Below are positions 60,416 through 64,000 of a stretch of 64,000 bases of DNA, piece after piece. Each line of letters starts with the position of its first letter. Positions within the stretch are counted from its first letter, which is position 1. The notes beneath the pieces were generated by a model. The model was not told where the DNA came from. It ran no database searches and was given only the letters and a program-made list of their open reading frames with translations. The stretch is from an uncultured Eisenbergiella sp. (lineage in GTDB: Bacteria > Bacillota > Clostridia > Lachnospirales > Lachnospiraceae): positions 59,234 to 123,233 of the forward strand of contig CANQUI010000001.1 in assembly GCA_947626995.1 (NCBI GenBank), written 5' to 3'. The translations under genes were made by a program, and so were the position numbers.

Positions 60416-61499
60416 ATATAAAGTTGCGTGGATCCCCTGGTCAAGTTCCCTGGTCAACGATTGTATTTTCAGAGGCGATGAGAACGACTACCATGTAAAA
60501 ATTGCCAGCGAATGTCAAAAAACAGGAATAGAAATCCATACAATCGATATGTATGAAGATTTGAATAAGGTTGATGCGTTTCTCTTTTCTGTGATTGATT
60601 ATAAATACTTACTTCTGTTGGACGAAAAGGGATTACTTTCTAAAACGATATATTTTTCGGGGGAGCCGCCTGTCGTTGAACCTCTCAATTCCCGAGAGGG
60701 GTATGAAGTTCTGAAAAAATATTTTGCCAACATTATGACATGGGATAAAAATCTTGTCGACAATGTCAGGATTTTTCACAGAAACATACCTTATTTCTTT
60801 ATTGAAAGATATGGAAACCCGAAGGGCCCCCAAAAGCTTCTTGTAAATATGTCGGGAAATAAACATTCTGAGCACCCGTTGGAATTATACAGTACCAGGG
60901 AAGAAATTGTCAGCTGGTTTGAAAAAAACCATTTGGATCAAATAGAATTATATGGTCCCGGATGGGATATAAAAACACATCCGTCCTGGAAAGGATGCGC
61001 GGAAGACAAATATGAAGTATATCATAATTTTAAATTTGCCCTGGCGCTGGAAAACACACATGGAGTAAGCGGATATTTGTCAGAAAAACTGCCGGATTGC
61101 CTGTGCGCCGGAATTGTTCCGGTATATTGGGGACCGGTAAACATAGATGAGTTTGTGCCATCTTCCTGCTATATAGACTATAGCAGATTTTCCAATCCCG
61201 AGGAACTTTATGACTATTTGGCCAATATGCCTGAGCGCGAATATTTGAATTATTTAAAGGAAATAGATCAATTTTTAAAAAGTGAAAAGAGCGAATTGTT
61301 CAGTCATAAGTATTTGGCAAAATGTATATGGAACGTCATTGAAAAAGGATATAAAGAAGATCTAAAATTGAGCCTTCATAGTAAAATTCGGTTCAAGATG
61401 AAGGTGGATTTACAACTGCTGTATCATCGTATGATAGATGTGAAGCACAGGCTGCTTGGCAATCTCAAAAAAGACCGGATAGGAAGACCGGATCGATAA
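60405..61499 (+). CDS. GT10 family fucosyltransferase (alpha-1,3/1,4-type)
   Basis: 364 residues. The donor-binding motif FALALENTHGVSGYLSEKL then AGIVPVYWGPVNIDEFVP is the GT10 signature (usual form FENS..YvTEKl..a..vPvYwG). IYFSGEPPVVEPL upstream is also typical. The C-terminal 60 residues are basic and helical, like the tails of Helicobacter-type GT10 enzymes. Uses GDP-fucose or a related GDP-sugar in the cytoplasm. Overlap of 11 bases with the upstream GT. Confidence 0.88.
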   Translation: MECKYKVAWIPWSSSLVNDCIFRGDENDYHVKIASECQKTGIEIHTIDMYEDLNKVDAFLFSVIDYKYLLLLDEKGLLSKTIYFSGEPPVVEPLNSREGYEVLKKYFANIMTWDKNLVDNVRIFHRNIPYFFIERYGNPKGPQKLLVNMSGNKHSEHPLELYSTREEIVSWFEKNHLDQIELYGPGWDIKTHPSWKGCAEDKYEVYHNFKFALALENTHGVSGYLSEKLPDCLCAGIVPVYWGPVNIDEFVPSSCYIDYSRFSNPEELYDYLANMPEREYLNYLKEIDQFLKSEKSELFSHKYLAKCIWNVIEKGYKEDLKLSLHSKIRFKMKVDLQLLYHRMIDVKHRLLGNLKKDRIGRPDR

Positions 61500-61572
61500 A
61501 ACGCGGCGTGCGAGGTCTATGGAGTTTATGCGAAACGATAAAATTGAGGAAGGAACGGGGAGCGGCTGAACC

Positions 61573-62946
61573 ATGGTATTTCATTCCATCAATTATCTGT
61601 TCTTTTTTGCGGCGTTCGTCCTGATCTATTATCTGGTCCCGCCCCGGTACCGGTACGTACCGCTGCTTTTGGGAAGCTATTTCTTTTATGCCTGTCAGGG
61701 CGCTGCGTTTATCGGGTTCCTTTTGTATATCACCCTTGTCACTTATCTGGCCGCCCTGGCTGCGCGCCGGTTTTTGGGAAAAGGAAAGAGCCGGGTGCTG
61801 ACGGCGGTTTCCGCCTGTCTGACCCTGGCGCCGCTTCTCTTTTTGAAAGGGACGAAAGCAGCCGTACCGGTGGGCCTTTCCTTTTATACGTTTCAGGCGC
61901 TGGGGTATGTGTTTGATGTGGAGCGGGGAAAGACGCCGGTGGAAAAGAATCTGCCCAGGTATGCGGCGTTTGTTTCTTTTTTCCCGAATCTGCTTTCCGG
62001 CCCCATCGAGAGGGCGGATCGTCTTTTAACGCAGATCCGGAAAGGGGCCGTATGGAATCTGGAAAAGGTCCGGCGGGGTCTTTTGGAAATTGCCTGGGGG
62101 CTTTTTTTAAAAGTCGTCTGTGCCAATCACATTTCGCAGGCGGTGGATCCCATATTCGATCATTTCTCCAACTACAGAGGGATCGAGTTTGCGATTGCCA
62201 CCGGATTGTTCGCAATCCAGATCTACTGCGACTTTGCGGGATATTCCCTGATGGCGATCGGAAGCGCCCGGGTGCTGTCCATCGATCTGGCGGATAATTT
62301 CCGTCTTCCGTACTTTTCCGATTCCACGGGAGAGTTCTGGAGAAGATGGCACATCTCCCTGACCGGCTGGTTTCGGGATTATCTGTATATTCCGTTGGGC
62401 GGGAACCGAAAAGGGACGTTTCGCAAATATCTCAATACGATGATTGTATTTGTGGTCAGCGGTCTGTGGCACGGCGTCAGTTGGGGATTTGTTTTCTGGG
62501 GTGCCTTAAACGGCCTGTTTGTGGTCCTGGGGGATTTGAAAAAGAAGCTCCGGAAAACAAAGAGAGTTCCCCGCGTGGTTTCTGTCCTCCTTACGTTTGT
62601 GCTGGTGGATTATGCCTGGCTGTTTTTCCGGGCGGACAGCCTGAGACAGGGATTTGCCATGACAAAGGCGATGCTGGTAAACTTCTATCCGGCGGGCCTG
62701 TCGGGTGCAGATGTGATAAGGGAATTTGGCGGTACGCCGGCGGTTCTGTTTCTGGCGGCGATTCTGCTTTTCCTTTTCCTTGTGGATTTTTTGCAGGATA
62801 AGACGGGCGATCTGATCGGAAGGATTTTTCGCCTGCCTTTGGCGGCGCGTTGGGGAATTTATCTGGGCCTTTTGTTTTTGATCATTGTTTTTGGAATTTA
62901 CGGGTATTCGTATGAGCAGACGCAGTTCATCTATTTCGATTTCTGA
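61573..62946 (+). CDS. MBOAT family O-acyltransferase (DltB/AlgI-like)
   Basis: 457 residues, about ten helices. FWRRWHISLTGWFRDYLYIPLGG and VVSGLWHGVSWGFVFWGALNG contain the conserved His residues. It is homologous to the protein at 16845 but shorter by about 40 residues. The 73-base gap upstream contains GAGGAAGGAACGGGGAG just before the ATG and no obvious promoter. Its partner SGNH-like gene overlaps it by 35 bases. Together they should acylate (probably acetylate) the exported polymer. Confidence 0.95.
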   Translation: MVFHSINYLFFFAAFVLIYYLVPPRYRYVPLLLGSYFFYACQGAAFIGFLLYITLVTYLAALAARRFLGKGKSRVLTAVSACLTLAPLLFLKGTKAAVPVGLSFYTFQALGYVFDVERGKTPVEKNLPRYAAFVSFFPNLLSGPIERADRLLTQIRKGAVWNLEKVRRGLLEIAWGLFLKVVCANHISQAVDPIFDHFSNYRGIEFAIATGLFAIQIYCDFAGYSLMAIGSARVLSIDLADNFRLPYFSDSTGEFWRRWHISLTGWFRDYLYIPLGGNRKGTFRKYLNTMIVFVVSGLWHGVSWGFVFWGALNGLFVVLGDLKKKLRKTKRVPRVVSVLLTFVLVDYAWLFFRADSLRQGFAMTKAMLVNFYPAGLSGADVIREFGGTPAVLFLAAILLFLFLVDFLQDKTGDLIGRIFRLPLAARWGIYLGLLFLIIVFGIYGYSYEQTQFIYFDF

Positions 62947-63907
62947 CTTTACTTTTTTCCTAAAGTGTATTATTTTGTTGGTGATCCTTTTTCTGTTCTG
63001 TTTTGAGGGGATTATGCCGCAGTATCGGTACGGTTTTAACGCCGCGATACTGGATAAGACAAAACGGGCGGAAGAAATCTCATCCCCCAAGATCATCCTC
63101 TGCGGCAATTCCAATCTGGTTTTCGGGATCGATTCTGCCGAAATGGAAGAAAAGCTGGGGATGCCGGTGGTGAACATGGGCCTGCATGCAGGGCTTGGCA
63201 ATGCCTTTTTGGACCGGATCGCGCCTTATTATGTAAAGGAAGGGGATCTGGTGATCTACTGTCATACAGAATATGCGGACGACGACAGGATCCTAAACGA
63301 ACAGCTGGCCTGGATCACGCTGGAAAATCATTTTTCGCTCTGGAAGTTTTTGCGGCCGAAGGATATTCCGGGGATGATCAAGGCGTATCCCACTTATCTG
63401 AAAGGGTGCATTGACCTGTGGCTGGCAGGAGAGGGAAATCAGAAAACCGGAGAGGCGTATTCCCGGGAATATTTCAATTCCTATGGAGACAACGTCTTTC
63501 CGCGCCGCGAGCAGCAGATGGAATTTCAGGAGGGACAGATCCAGGTGCCGGTCATAAACGATCTTTGCGTAGACCGGATGAACAGGATTGAGGCGCAGAT
63601 CCGGGAAAAGGGCGGGACTATGCTGGTGGCCGCCTATCCCGTGGTAGACTGCGCGTACACGCCGCCCAGGGAAGAATACGACGCGTTCTGGAACCGGCTC
63701 AAAGAGGCGCTTTCGTGCGAGGTCATATCGGAGATCAACGATTACCGGCTGGATGAAACCTGCTTTTTCGATTCCGCTTATCACCTCAACGACCGGGGGG
63801 TCAGCCTGCGGACGAGGCAGTTGATTTCGGATATCCAAAACTGGAGGCGCGGCAAAGGAAAAGCGGAGGAGGATTTTTATGAATCTGAGAACAATGTGGA
63901 AGGATAA
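62912..63907 (+). CDS. membrane-anchored SGNH-like acyltransferase partner
   Basis: 331 residues from ATG 62912, overlapping the MBOAT gene; the track start at 62885 is an alternative. An N-terminal anchor (FTFFLKCIILLVILFLFCF) is followed by ILCGNSNLVFGIDSAEM, where GNSN stands in for the GDSx nucleophile block, and by FFDSAYHLNDRGVSLR with the Asp/His of the last SGNH block. It lacks the extra C-terminal region of the 18353 protein. Extracytoplasmic acyl transfer is inferred from pairing with MBOAT. Confidence 0.82.
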   Translation: MSRRSSSISISDFTFFLKCIILLVILFLFCFEGIMPQYRYGFNAAILDKTKRAEEISSPKIILCGNSNLVFGIDSAEMEEKLGMPVVNMGLHAGLGNAFLDRIAPYYVKEGDLVIYCHTEYADDDRILNEQLAWITLENHFSLWKFLRPKDIPGMIKAYPTYLKGCIDLWLAGEGNQKTGEAYSREYFNSYGDNVFPRREQQMEFQEGQIQVPVINDLCVDRMNRIEAQIREKGGTMLVAAYPVVDCAYTPPREEYDAFWNRLKEALSCEVISEINDYRLDETCFFDSAYHLNDRGVSLRTRQLISDIQNWRRGKGKAEEDFYESENNVEG

Positions 63908-64000
63908 GCGGGAAAGGACGGGCCTGGTGCTGGCGGCGGCGGTTTTAGGCGTCAGTCTGATCTTTTTTTACAGCTTTATCTATAACGACATTCTGGAGAC
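63879..64000 (+). CDS. N-terminus of a membrane protein, cut by window end
   Basis: ATG 63879 has GGAGGAGG six bases upstream and overlaps the SGNH gene. The 40 visible codons read MNLRTMWKDKRERTGLVLAA and then a hydrophobic helix ending FFYSFIYNDIL. This is a basic cytoplasmic start plus one membrane segment. The family cannot be told; an acyltransferase accessory, polymerase or GT-C protein would all fit. Confidence 0.6.
   Translation, partial: MNLRTMWKDKRERTGLVLAAAVLGVSLIFFYSFIYNDILE

Noticed and set aside
1-64000. CRISPR arrays, tRNA or rRNA genes, insertion sequences, integrase/att sites, replication origin
   Set aside because: I looked for regular repeats with spacers, transposase or integrase motifs and tRNA-like cloverleaf sequences and saw none that could be supported.

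Overview
This 64-kb window is almost wholly one very large surface-glycan biosynthesis locus. Strong Shine-Dalgarno sites, moderate G+C (a little over half by eye), tight ATGA/TAATG overlaps and the family mix (WecG/TagA-type GT26, TupA-like ATP-grasp, DUF5672, MBOAT/SGNH pairs, PglK-type ABC flippases) point to a Gram-positive anaerobe of the Bacillota, most likely Clostridia/Lachnospiraceae. The species call is inference; no rRNA, tRNA or housekeeping gene is present.

Layout. (1) 1-20715, plus strand, nearly gapless: cut GT11, PglK/MsbA-like ABC exporter, DUF6056-like membrane protein, GT11, DUF5672, GT17, GT2, Wzy-like polymerase, two GT4, two GT2, polysaccharide pyruvyl transferase, GH88/GH105 protein, Wzx flippase, MBOAT + SGNH acyltransferase pair, and a GT11 carrying a Ser-x-Asn repeat. 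(2) 20734-22188, one minus-strand GT-C enzyme, divided from the next operon by a pair of near-consensus divergent promoters. (3) 22365-33766, plus strand: second Wzy-like polymerase, GT26-GT4 fusion, GT4, radical SAM protein, a GtrII-like transferase split by a G9 tract, GT4, two GT2, TupA-like ATP-grasp. (4) 33767-34264, non-coding, with two decayed promoter/leader copies of the GT-C genes found downstream. (5) 34265-51956, GDP-heptose module: 4,6-dehydratase-like SDR, a second SDR lacking the catalytic Tyr, GmhA, HddA, a fused HddC-GmhB, a further SDR, a FAD protein, a DPM1-like GT2, two tandem membrane paralogs, and three large GT-C paralogs, one of them split by a second G9 tract. It ends at a clear rho-independent terminator. 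(6) 52350-64000, CDP-6-deoxyhexose genes (RfbF, RfbG, a reductase), GT11, second ABC exporter, RmlC-like epimerase, GtrB-like GT2, an unassigned GT, GT10, a second MBOAT + SGNH pair and the start of another membrane protein.

Working model. Nucleotide sugars (GDP-heptose derivatives, CDP-6-deoxyhexoses) feed cytoplasmic GT2/GT4/GT10/GT11/GT17/GT26 enzymes that build lipid-linked repeat units. Wzx or the ABC flippases move these across the membrane and Wzy-type proteins polymerise them. DPM1/GtrB-like enzymes charge undecaprenyl phosphate with single sugars for the GT-C/GtrII membrane transferases, which decorate the polymer outside. MBOAT/SGNH pairs add acyl groups and the pyruvyl transferase adds a ketal.

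The most interesting signal is a probable two-switch contingency system. The only two G runs longer than six that I found are both G9. Both lie in the membrane glycosyltransferases that perform outer decoration, both put the gene one base out of frame, and both would be restored by G8. An intact paralog encodes the same Gly-Gly-Gly with non-slipping codons. Together with GT-C paralogs behind repeated promoter/leader units and remnants of deleted copies, this suggests a locus that varies its surface glycan by slippage and by recombination.
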